Source: Irpex lacteus (lineage: Eukaryota > Basidiomycota > Agaricomycetes > Polyporales > Irpicaceae). Taken from it: DNA of 64,000 nt. Under the pieces are notes generated by a model. It was not told the DNA's origin. It did not search any database and worked only from the letters and a program-made list of their open reading frames with translations. The stretch spans positions 2,790,001 to 2,854,000 of the forward strand of contig MQVO02000001.1 in the NCBI GenBank assembly GCA_001986395.2, read 5' to 3'. Shown here one piece after another: positions 10,664 to 21,900 of this stretch (position 1 is the first letter of the stretch; the number at the start of each line of letters is the position of its first letter). The translations under genes and the position numbers were made by a program.

Positions 10664-13526
10664 CTACATTATGACTTCGCTTAGGGAATCCATTGCCATT
10701 TGCTCCGCGTTGCGCATGAACTCTTTCATGGTCCCCTTCCCTTGGTGTAGCTCTTTAGTCCAAAGCTTGTTCGACTTCGGCTGTGCTAGACCCAGCCGTA
10801 GTGCTTCGATGCGTCTCTGGTACCAGTCCTCTGCTTGCTCCGTCCAGTATCCCGCGTTATAACCCGACTGCTCCCACGTTGTTTGCAACGGCCACCAGGA
10901 CACTATGGACCCTTGCTCATTCGATTGAGCTGTTGGTTTCTCGTTAGCGTAAAGTGCTCTTCGTTTCGTTACAATACGTACGTGTGAGCACCCGGTATAC
11001 GCCCGCTATCACGTACAATTGCTGTTCGGTCAGTTCACCCATGGTGAAACGTTCCCCGGCAACCTCGACAGTCTTCACCTCCGCCTCCATCTCGTTCGGT
11101 CGATGGTAATACACCAATTCGCTGATGTCCAGTGACTCGTGACCGAGTCTCCATGCTATTCCTCCCCTTTGAACAGCCAGCTTTCCCACAGGTGTCGCCA
11201 GTAGGTCGTCTCGTTGCCTTTTGTACAGGAGGTAGTCTTTCGTTCCTATATCTGTGCCGTGGGGTTTAACTCCTACACCGATCGGCCGCCCGTCGATCAT
11301 TCTTGTCGTTGGCGTGTGCGCTGAAAAGGTTCCGGTTTCACTCCACACCTGGCTGACGCGACTCCCTCGTGTGACCGCTTGCTTGAGAAGTTGAAAGGGT
11401 GTGATCTTCGTCCCACTGCGCGTGCTGTGCTGTAATTCTAAAGCTGTTATACCTACGGCCCATTCCGGTTTGTTCGATGCCACTTCGCGGTCATCTCTGC
11501 GCGATCGCACCAGAACCGTTGCAGTCTCGCACGACGACATGCGGACGACATCGACTCCCGACAGTCCGTCGTGGTATCTTCGGGGCTTAGGATGTCGAGC
11601 AAATGTTGCGGCGGGAGGGAGGGTGTTGCTTGTTACATGCTTCACAAAGGCGTGCAGCGCTCGCACACCGCCGTTCGGCAACCAGTCGTCGTCGACTTTC
11701 TCCGCTAATGCACGCCGGATTTCGACTACGCACGTCTTCATGTCGATCGTGGTGATTTCCGTGTCTTCCGTAGATTCTGGTGCAACGAATCCGTACCTAT
11801 TCGCTATCATCGTCGCGAACACTTCCGGTTGCGCTAATCTGTTGTTTGTCCCGTGTATGGTTTCGATGGCGAGCAGTGTATCCAACGCGTCTTGGAGTGA
11901 TTGATAGGACTGGAACGGAGCGTCCCAGGAAGCGTCGTCCAACACTCTTAAACGTGGGTTTGGAGGCGTACGTGACCGCCTTCCTTGGGTGGAGTTTTCG
12001 CCTCTTCGGTTCATCGGCGATGCTGCTCGTCTCAGTTGTCGCCTAACCCGGGTGTCGTCCTCCTCCCTGCTTGACGCTCCTTCACTCGAGGCGTCGTCTT
12101 CAGTCGGGTCTTCTGTCCCGTAGGCTAGCATGTTCACATCGAATTCATGTCGCAAGGGATTATAGTAACGGTCTGATGTTCGTGTGTCTGCCCAGACCTT
12201 GTTGACGTTCGTGGGGTGTACGAGAGTCCGCATCTCTAGACCTTGTTGCTTCTTCCATAGGTACACTGCCGGTGAACCCCCTGTCGGGACGGGCTGATCT
12301 GAGTACTTTTCTTCTCGGTGCAATCTTGCTGCACGCTCGTCTTCGCTCTCTCGTAATTTCCATGTCGTCTGCTCCTCGCGTGATCTTGTCATGAATTCCA
12401 TGAAACCTTCTCCTTCGTTCTGTCTATGGCGAAACTTGAACCGCGTTAACATGAGGGACGAATGGCTTGGAACGGATTCTTGCAGCTGCACAAAATCGTA
12501 TGCAGTGCCGCTCTTTACGATTTTAAACGCTACGCCTTGTATCGCTCGGCGACGAAAGATGATGCACGTCGGTTGCCCGCCGTGTCCGACCGGCACATGT
12601 GCCACTGTGTAACTCGCATTCTCCGTCAGCAGTCGAGTTCTATCTTCGTTATCCAGATGCCATTCTGCGTCGGCTTTCTGTTGGACGAGTGTTACCCACT
12701 CGCGGTCAGGAATTACCCTCTTCGCAATCGCATGTGTTGCTGCCGGTAATGTTGGTAAGTCCTCTCGTCGAGTGTCTCCTCCATGAAAAGCAAACCACAA
12801 TGGTATGCTGTTGCCGTTCGCGAGTAGGTTGTCGACGTCTTCGTGCCACATGCACATCATCTCGGGACGATAAGATCTCGTTATGTCCACGAACCCTCCT
12901 ATTCTCGGCACACCAAAGTCGGCTAGCCAAGACACGCGGAACGCGTTACAGTAAGCCAGAGGAATTGCGTTGTCGCCCTCCCCCAGCTGCTCCCACGTTG
13001 GACGGTTCTTCATTTTCTCCTTGAACAGCAAGCATGAGATTAGGGCGAATTGAATCGTGAACGCGGCCCTCGCGCGAGTGAGAGCCGCTTCCAGACGCTG
13101 CCGTGTGGGCCACTGGTCTGCGTATCCAAAAGTCGAAGGCAGGGGTGGAAAAACCGTCTCGAGATAGACTCCGCCAGCTCTGTCGACTAACCGTCGTCGT
13201 AGTTTGCATGTAAATGCTTCTAGAGCCTTCCATTGTGCTGTTTGGTGACCAGCCAATTTATACGACGTTCGGCCGTTGCTTGTATTCTCCTCCGTCTGTC
13301 CAGCTAGGGGATTCAAGCAACCAAACAAAGGACCGTCGTGCTCGGGTTGTTGGGGAACAAAAGCCAGGTAGTGGAAGTCGTCGTACAAAAATCGTGGTTG
13401 CAGCAGACGGAAAATGGGAGTACTGGGAGTGTTCGTCGAAGGTGGGGTAGGCAAGTAGTCTGCCTGTATAGAGACGTACGCGGTTTGCGTATTCGGTTTA
13501 CCAAACACATAGCATTTGTGGTTCAT
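10664..13526 (-). CDS. Large protein of unknown function (agaricomycete repeat family), Helitron cargo
   Basis: A long frame (13526 to 10944) continues, after a probable short intron ending near 10918, into an exon with SWWP...SGYN.GYWT.QAEDWYQRR, closing at 10664. The layout is familiar from a very abundant agaricomycete protein family of unknown function: an N-terminal GCLNPL segment, a central FGVPRIGGFVD segment and a C-terminal WWP/GYW/W-rich segment. No catalytic motif is visible. The total is about 930 residues. The gene ends only about 150 bp from the Helitron 3' terminus and lies on the Helitron coding strand, so it is cargo or a stable passenger. The ATG at 13526 is the first in frame, but an upstream exon cannot be excluded. 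Confidence 0.65.
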
Positions 13527-13559
13527 GTGTACTGTATGCGTACAACGTAGTCAGCACTT

Positions 13560-14600
13560 TAGTTCATGTTGTCAATCCATACTAGTTGTCGACGTACCGA
13601 CAGTTCTGTGTGGGACTAGTAGTCACCGTAGCTATACTAGACGTAGAGTAAAACCTAGCTTTACCGTCAATTAGTTATGCTTATCTGCGTATTAGTTGTT
13701 ACGATGACTTACCGTTGCTCTATTTCGCACCTTGTACGTTGAAGCGTAGCTGTACCTGCTGACGCCCACGACGCGTGTAACGCATTCATGCGCGACACAA
13801 AATGAATGTCGCGTGTCTGTGACTGTGATGAGTGGCGAGCGTGACATTAGCCGCTTACTCTTATTCACGTCTCGCAAGTTCCCACCGCTGTCACTGTTTC
13901 CACCATCATCGACACCTTCCGTCTACTGCTCAGTCGCTTCGTATGAGGCAATGGTCGTTGGTCCCGAGAATACAGGGCTGGGATTCAGGTGCGTTTTTGG
14001 GCTTTCTCGTGTTTCTTCGCTAATGAACATTCAGGACTTTATCACACTGAGAGCACGGGGCTGTTTGAATGGCCCTGTGTCTTTCAGGGTGCGTAGCTTG
14101 GGCTGGATGTAACGTCCACACCGACACTCGTGGTTTTGATTCACATACGGAGGGTTGGCTGTGTTGGCCAGTGACGCGTCACGCCCAGATGACTTCGTTG
14201 CTGTACCGTAGTGTACCCACCTCCACTCATGTACATACGCTCCTCAGTGCCAATGCGAATTATATGCCTTTAATAGCCTTTCACGTGTGCAGGAACCTCT
14301 GTGTTTAGTCGCAAACGCGTCCAATACGTATCACTCACACTTTTTGTTTATCCCTTGTTGCTTGAAAACTGACGCATCGCATCCCCATCGAGTGACGCGT
14401 TTCGCACGTGGTAACCAAAAAAATGCAGAAGTGGCAATGATGAAGTATCATGTTGGTACCATAGCTTTACATGTGCGCGTTCTATTGAAGCCTGAGCGTG
14501 TCTAACGAGGTACAGATTGCTTTTTCTTCCTGTGCACGCTAGGCCACAGTCTACTTCACAGATGGCCGTCTGTATGACCAGCGAGAATATACCACTAAGA
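13560..14600. other. Helitron interior without a supported gene
   Basis: Only short overlapping frames are present, with no recognisable domain and no consistent splice pattern. It may contain the 3' flank of the F-box-like gene and the 5' flank of the gene at 13526. Confidence 0.45.
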
Positions 14601-14606
14601 CCGTTG

Positions 14607-15862
14607 TCAGCGAGAAACAGTGCGTGTAGCTGAGATGTACTCACCACCCTTGAAACCCTGTTGGTGTAAGTGAGTTCGCGCTGTCGCATACAACCCAACC
14701 TCCCATATGTCCGATTTGCGATGTCTGGCGTAATTCGCTGAAGACCTCTCGTTGGCTGAGAAGCGTAAGGTTAAGACGTGGACGTGGTTCGTCTTCGTTG
14801 CTATTGCTCGCCACATGGCTGGCCATGCGGTCGTGAACCTTGTGTAGCTTGAGACCTCTCGCTTCGGGTAACGTCGAAACGTGTCGATGACTATCACCAA
14901 TTCTCTGACTGACTTGGGTAGAGTTCGAATAGTCTCCGTCGCTTGCTGAATCGTTGCTGTCGCCCAATGCACGGCGCATACACCCAATTGAACAGTGGTG
15001 AGACTACTGCACAGCGATAAATTGACGTGCAAGTTGATATTCTCTCCGGGGTCTACGATGTTCAAACGACGCATCAGTTTCGTCTCGTTCAGTGTCGTCG
15101 CACCGTACCTCTTAGCATATCGCTCAGATGCCATGACAGCTTCACCTGTGATACGGATGAACATGCTTCAATGTTCTTTCGTACGAGCGTCACGGTGTCG
15201 TAGCGTGGCTCTCGCTTGCGTCTTCCATCGGCGTCCTGAGCCCATACAGCGTCGAGAGCGATGTCGCACGTGAAGGAGCGCAAGTTTCGGATCAGCACAG
15301 GTGCTGGTGCTGTAGCTGTCACGCGTTCCGTGCTGAGAACATCTGCCAGACAGAACGTTTTCGTGGTCATCGCGATGCTGAGCAGGATGGCCGGGTCCAC
15401 ATTGCCTTTGACCCGTACGTGTTGTATGACAAGTCGGTCCATATGTCTCGGTGTTGGCGGGAATGCACACTCGTGCGAACTCGAGCATCTCTTCAACGTG
15501 AAGCAAGCGAGGTCCAGCGCACGCACGTTCGGCAATCGTTCGAGAAGGCCATGAAGTGCGCAAGGCGTGATGACCATGCACCTCGGATTCACCCAACGGC
15601 CGTCTGGATCTAATGGCACTAGAGCCAAATGTATGATGTACCTCGTCAGATAGCCCATGTCGTCCAACCGTTGCGCTAAAAGCGGCATTGAATATGTGTC
15701 TCTGTACCCCGTGTCTATGCGTAGGGTGCGGAAAAGAATTGGGAGCGTAGCCTCCCGCATCATTTTGCTGGCCACACTGCATTGCAGTAGTGTATCCAGG
15801 TCGTTCCGGAGGTAGCGCAAGCACGAAGCTACCACGTCGTACGGGATCCCTACTTTGAGGCC
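14607..15862 (-). CDS. F-box-like protein, Helitron cargo, start exon not identified
   Basis: The minus-strand frame opens with IPYDVVASCLRYLRNDLDTL followed by LLQCSVASKMMREATLPILF, which has the pattern of the degenerate F-box seen in many agaricomycete proteins (LP.D....L......L...S..S..., then a hydrophobic end). Downstream are leucine-rich stretches such as LERLPNVRALDLACFTLKR. The first frame ends near 15089 and a second continues from about 15164 to 14607. This requires either a small intron or a frameshift in the 15089-15164 overlap. No in-frame ATG was found before the upstream stop codons, so the start lies in an unseen exon or is lost. The role by family would be substrate-receptor-like; not proven here. 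Confidence 0.5.
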
Positions 15863-16044
15863 ATTTAGTTATCATGGACTATGCGTGGAAGCCGTTGCTC
15901 ACCGTCCCTCGCTTGTGAGGCCATCAGGGTTTGCACGTCGATGTCACAGACAGAGCAGCCGCCGCACGTTGTATAGAAAATATGTTGTAATCTATTACAC
16001 GCGCTAATACCCTACAACCTGTATTCCTATACTCATCACAGTCG

Positions 16045-16224
16045 CTAATACACTACAACCTCTCGCCTGTCGGAAGGGCAATAGTCTGCGCACGGGGGTC
16101 CGCCCAGCTTCCACCTCACATTATCTTCCATCGCCGTAGGTCCATCGAACACAACGGTGGCGCAATCGTTGTCGTTGAACGAACGCCAGCACGCACCGCA
16201 TGCGCGACAAGTGGCACAAGTGCG
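16045..16224 (-). pseudogene. 3' half of nucleotidyltransferase-like gene 1, severed from its 5' half
   Basis: Read on the minus strand from the edge of foldback B, this 180-bp piece continues exactly in frame from the 5' half that ends at 26956 (plus strand). Both pieces carry the 8-bp word CGCACTTG at the element border. The joined tail has the pattern C..CR.CG.CWRSFND.DC, then NVRWKLGG, which aligns with the tails of the two intact paralogues at 33155-33958 (FMCGSAMRWFNDQYC, DLRWQLGG) and 34540-35520 (NVRWRVH). It closes with a TAG at 16045. Nothing else could explain a matching tail 10.7 kb away in opposite orientation except rearrangement. Confidence 0.88.
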
Positions 16225-18921
16225 AGCCGAGGGATAAGTACTGAAGCTTCATACCCACCAGCTAGCCTAAATGATCTGATACTTCAGACCAAGGCTAATT
16301 GCTGGCAGTGAGAGGGAGAGTGATTAGTAAGCATTACAACTGATGTGGCAACGCTTTATTGGGCAGTCCCATCAAAGAGTGACCCAAAGGGGTGGGTAGC
16401 ATGGGCTCCTATTTTATTAAAAGCTGAAAAAGCGGCCACATCAATAAAATAATGATCTCTGACCCATCAAATGACTAATAGACACATGCTTTCGCTTCAG
16501 ATTGCCTAAAAGGGTAATGGAGTGGTCTCACCGCCTTCCTGGGCGCTTGGGCGCTTATTTTGTCGTTTTACTCCTTTAGGATGGTATCACATGACACAAA
16601 CATATGCTGATGTCAGAAATGAAAAGATGTTTTCTGAACCGGATTTTCCCCAGGATTCCGAATCTAATCTCAGAATTTCGATAGCTGCACTAGTCCAGGA
16701 GTTATTTGAGGAACATTGAATATATTTCGCATTTTTGGATTTTCCCAGGCTTTGATCAGCTTGGTATAGGGGTAGCAGTAGGGTTATGGCTTAGTAACTT
16801 CGGGATAATGATTCTATAATATATGGCCTGTGTCTATTAACTTTCTAGGACATCAGGACATCATGTCACTTGGGAAAACATATAAATCAGACATATAATG
16901 TTTTGCTTCCCTATTCATGACAGGGGGTATTATGAGCGGTTTAGGGTCTCGAATGGCTTTATTCATACTACTATGATATGTCTGTAAAGGGGTTTTATGA
17001 TTGCATCAATGTGCACTACTGTGTGAGGGATGTTCTCCTCCTCCCCTTGGTACAAAAAAATGCGCCCTATATAGGACTCTATACACATCTCCTTGCATAT
17101 CTATTGCTTGGAGCATTTACCCTATAGTATGAACATATATTCTGGATACTTTTAAGGCTCAAAAACACGTCCTGAACCTTCTCAGAATGCTTCAAAGCGA
17201 AATTCATCGAAAAATACAATTATATTCAATTTACCCTCTCCTATGAGCCTCCTAACGTGTTTCCCTTCAGGCACAGCACGTCAGGACGTGTCATCGTACT
17301 ATATATACTTCCATAAATATTTGTAAAACGTCTCCTCTACCCCCTACCCTCCCATCAGCTCAGAAATGTTGGAAAATGCGCAAAACACCCAAATCTGACA
17401 TAGACTTGACATGTACTGCCTGCTACATAGCCCATAAATATCACAAAAAGTCATAATAGATACCCATACACTGTCTCTACATGTTCCAGGAAAGATCTTT
17501 CCAGTAGCATGACATGCAGGTATGATATAGAAGGAATACAGCATAAGTGAGAAGTGAGGTCATTGCACTGTACATGCACATACCTTCATCCATGCTTCTT
17601 AGCCTGTTTCCATATAATAGTGTCTCAAGCTATTGCTGAGGAGCCCAAGTATTGTGCTAGATATGTTACAGAACCTTAATACAGTATGATATCATTATTT
17701 GATAGCCCTCATGATGTGTCAGAGGATGTCAAATGTCAAATATATGTTCAAAAGCCTGTACAGAACGCATTTTTCAGCACTTCTGAGCTGATGGGAGAAT
17801 GAGGGGTGGAGGGGACGTCCTACAAATATTTATGGAGGTATATATAGTACGATGACACGTCCTGACGTGCTGTGCCTGAAGGGAAACACGTTAGGAGGCT
17901 CATAGGAGAGGGTAAATTGAATATAATTGTATTTTTCGATGAATTTCGCTTTGAAGCATTCTGAGAAGGTTCAGGACGTGTTTTTGAGCCTTAAAAGTAT
18001 CCAGAATATATGTTCATACTATAGGGTAAATGCTCCAAGCAATAGATATGCAAGGAGATGTGTATAGAGTCCTATATAGGGCGCATTTTTTTGTACCAAG
18101 GGGAGGAGGAGAACATCCCTCACACAGTAGTGCACATTGATGCAATCATAAAACCCCTTTACAGACATATCATAGTAGTATGAATAAAGCCATTCGAGAC
18201 CCTAAACCGCTCATAATACCCCCTGTCATGAATAGGGAAGCAAAACATTATATGTCTGATTTATATGTTTTCCCAAGTGACATGATGTCCTGATGTCCTA
18301 GAAAGTTAATAGACACAGGCCATATATTATAGAATCATTATCCCGAAGTTACTAAGCCATAACCCTACTGCTACCCCTATACCAAGCTGATCAAAGCCTG
18401 GGAAAATCCAAAAATGCGAAATATATTCAATGTTCCTCAAATAACTCCTGGACTAGTGCAGCTATCGAAATTCTGAGATTAGATTCGGAATCCTGGGGAA
18501 AATCCGGTTCAGAAAACATCTTTTCATTTCTGACATCAGCATATGTTTGTGTCATGTGATACCATCCTAAAGGAGTAAAACGACAAAATAAGCGCCCAAG
18601 CGCCCAGGAAGGCGGTGAGACCACTCCATTACCCTTTTAGGCAATCTGAAGCGAAAGCATGTGTCTATTAGTCATTTGATGGGTCAGAGATCATTATTTT
18701 ATTGATGTGGCCGCTTTTTCAGCTTTTAATAAAATAGGAGCCCATGCTACCCACCCCTTTGGGTCACTCTTTGATGGGACTGCCCAATAAAGCGTTGCCA
18801 CATCAGTTGTAATGCTTACTAATCACTCTCCCTCTCACTGCCAGCAATTAGCCTTGGTCTGAAGTATCAGGTCACTAGGCTAGGTACATGGTATGAAGCA
18901 TCAGTACTTGCCCATAAGGTG
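16225..18921. mobile_element. Foldback element B (2697 bp, non-autonomous, 8-bp TSD type)
   Basis: The ends are AGCCGAGGGATAAGTACTG on the left and the inverse of CACCTTATGGGCAAGTACTG on the right; both share AAGTACTG..GCTTCATACC, forming imperfect terminal inverted repeats. Inside, arms of about 1.15 kb (16225-17380 and 17766-18921) are near-perfect inverses around a 385-bp centre. It is the reverse complement of element C over its full length, with only scattered differences. The flanking 8-mers differ: CAAGTGCG on the left, AATAAAGA on the right; each finds its partner beside element C. An 8-bp duplication would suit a hAT-type transposase, but none is encoded here. Confidence 0.93.
17381..17765. 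other. Unique centre of foldback element B
   Basis: This is the non-palindromic spacer of the element. Its orientation is the opposite of the spacer in C, which shows that B and C face each other. The 66-codon open frame at 17344-17544 minus recurs in C and is not considered a gene. Confidence 0.8.
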
Positions 18922-21900
18922 AATAAAGAGACGGTCGTCAGCGATAGTAGCACACGCGAGCGGTCTGCCAGGGTCCTGATGAACAGGATAGTTAATGGTC
19001 TCACTGCTAAGACGGAGATAGGTGGGCCGATGGTCTGCTGTCTATTGCTCGGAAATCCCGAACACTATACTAATCGCCAATTTAAGCCCTTTTTCTGGTA
19101 TTCGTTCGCTTCCTATGTCGCTAAGGCATGGCATGAGGGAGAGGACGACGAAGGAGATGATACGGATGACCTCGTTATCATCAGCAATTCACCTGACGGA
19201 ATGCTTCCCTATGGCAAAGTTTCAGACTATATCTGCCGACCCGAGTCGATGGATTCGTTCTCTTTGACCGACTATCTCATAGCCACAACAATAGTTCCGG
19301 TGCCAAAAGGTAAAAACACCGTCAGCGACGCGTTCGTCTACTCAACCGGTCGTCGTGTAGTTTATAAGTTTACGCCAGACCACCCAAAATTCGCCACCCA
19401 CGGTATACAACTGCTAGAAGAACCCAATCGCTACGTGCTGAACTACCTTGGGGGAGTCTTACCGCGTTTGAACCATGGAGATCAAGAGGTGTATTGTCGC
19501 ACAATGCTTACCTTGTTTCGCCCTTGGCGGACCGGCCGAGAACTTCGCTCCCCAGACATGTCATGGCAGAATGCCTTCGATAGCTGGTCGTTTCTCCCGC
19601 ATCACATTGCAACCATGGAGAATATGAATGTCCTATACGAATGCAAAGATGCGAAGCATGACTTCGCGGCACAACGTCGCTTGCACGCGGATTTGGCCTC
19701 TTTGAGTGGCATCTTCGGAACCTCCCCTGCGTCGGATGGTGAGAAACCCCCAGACGACACCGAAGACTATTCAGACTTAACACAAGCCCAGGTATTGGCC
19801 ATGGTAGACCATGCCCTCGATTCCGATAAATCAATCATTACCAAGGACCGCCTCAACAACCGCATGACTCAACTGGAGGTGCATGTCATGAATGACGAAG
19901 CTGCCCATTTATTTCCTGGCCAAGTCTTTCCCGCGCACGGAAGTATCCCAGGTGCAACGCCTTTCGTGACGTCCAACAAGTCTTCAAACGAGTGGAAAGC
20001 TACCGTCAAACTGGCTAAGGATAAGGTCATTCAACACCGCATGAATGCAGACCTCGATGTGAACCATGTCATAACGGCGGGACAAATACTACCTGCCACG
20101 GGTGTACATAACGACGTTAGACTGTTGACAGCCGAAGACTTAAACGAGAGTCACAGGGTCGGCTCCTCTTTGCAGATGTTGCCCACTAAACCCACCACCG
20201 AAATGGACGGTATCATCGCAAGATTTTCTTTGAACACCAAGCAACGGAAGGCTTTCACATTAATAGCTACGCGAGTAACGCAAAACTCTGCTATACCGCT
20301 TCGAATGTACTTGGGCGGGATGGGCGGTACTGGCAAATCACAAGTGATCAAAGCACTAGTTGCATTCTTCGAGCAGCGTAGAGAAGGTCATCGGTTCAGA
20401 GTGATGGCCCCTACAGGTTCTGCAGCCGCTCAGGTGGATGGGTCTACCTATCACTATCTGTTCGGATTCACTTTGAACGGCAGCGGTATTTCAAAAACAC
20501 GCCTCGCAGCTTTGAGAGACATGCACGCACGAACAGATTTGTTCCTTCTCGACGAGGTCTCTATGATGTCTGTGGCCGACTTTTACAATCTGAGCGAACG
20601 CATGTGTAAAATCTTTGACAGCATGGATTCCTTCGGGGGGAAACATATCGTAGTCTGCGGAGACTTTGCGCAGCTGCCCCCTCCGGGTGAGTTTTCAAAG
20701 CCGTTATACAGTGACGATATCCGCTTGGACGGCTCCAACGCTGCCAACCAAAAATCAGTCATGGGCAAGGCTTTATGGCACTTGTTCACCACGGTAATCT
20801 TTCTGACGGAGAACATGAGGCAACGCGGTATGTCGGAGGAAGATATGCGGTTCAGAACAGCTCTCGAAAACATGAGATATGCTGCATGCACACAAGACGA
20901 CTTGATTTTGCTGCGTAGGCGCATTTCTGGCACCACTCCCGGCAGCCCACATATCGGAGAGGCCAGATTCTGCTGGGTGTCAGTTATAACAGCTAAAAAT
21001 TTGGTGCGAGATGCAAGGGTAGACGTCACTGTTCCCAGATTTGCCAACAGTTTTCATGAAGACCTTCCGATATTTGTATCTGGTGACTCTTGGGCGGAAG
21101 TGAAAGAAACTGGGTCCACTCGACAGACACAAAAGGCGGTGCAGCACGTTTTCGATCCCATTCGGTCCTCTAATGCCTTTGACCAGCGGATACAAGACGT
21201 TCTATGGGAATTGTCACCTCGCCGCACCAACAATGTCCCAGGTTTACTGAGACTATGTAGGGGAATGCCCGTTCTATTGAAGTCGAACGAAGCTACAGAA
21301 CTGTGTGCTACAAATGGCGCTGAGGGCATTGTCGTCGGCTGGGACGCCGTGCCCATTCCTGGTCGCAAAAACTGGTACAAGCTGAACACGTTATTTGTAG
21401 AGCTGGTAAAGCCTCCCAGAACTTTAACCCTGACAGGTTTGCCAACGAACGTTATTCCCATCGTGCCTTCCACTGTGACCTTTACAGTAGACCTCACAGA
21501 GAAACAGCGCATAAGAGTCAAGAGAACTCAGGTTCAGGTTCTGCCCAACTTCGCAATGACGGACTTCGCGAGTCAAGGGCGCACGCGGGTGAATAATGTC
21601 GTAGACCTACGCCACTGCCCAAGTCACATGTCAATGTACACTGCATTGTCTCGGGGGTCGTCCTTTGACGGCACTCTGATTCTGTACCCCTTCGATGAAG
21701 GTCGAATAACCAGAGGAATGAAGAGAGATCTTAGACGCGAATTCCAGGAACTGGAAATGTTGGCTGCTGCCACTGACGCAGAGTTCGACGGAGAACTACC
21801 ATTTTCTACGGTTGGTCAAACTCGTAGTTACGTTATAAAGGAGTACCAAGCGTGGAAAGGCATTCACTACGTACCACCCGGGGTTCACCCAGCGTTGAAC

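Noticed and set aside
17344..17544. 66-codon frame in the centre of B, repeated in C (28334-28534)
   Set aside because: It spans arm and centre, is short, and shows no transposase or other motif.
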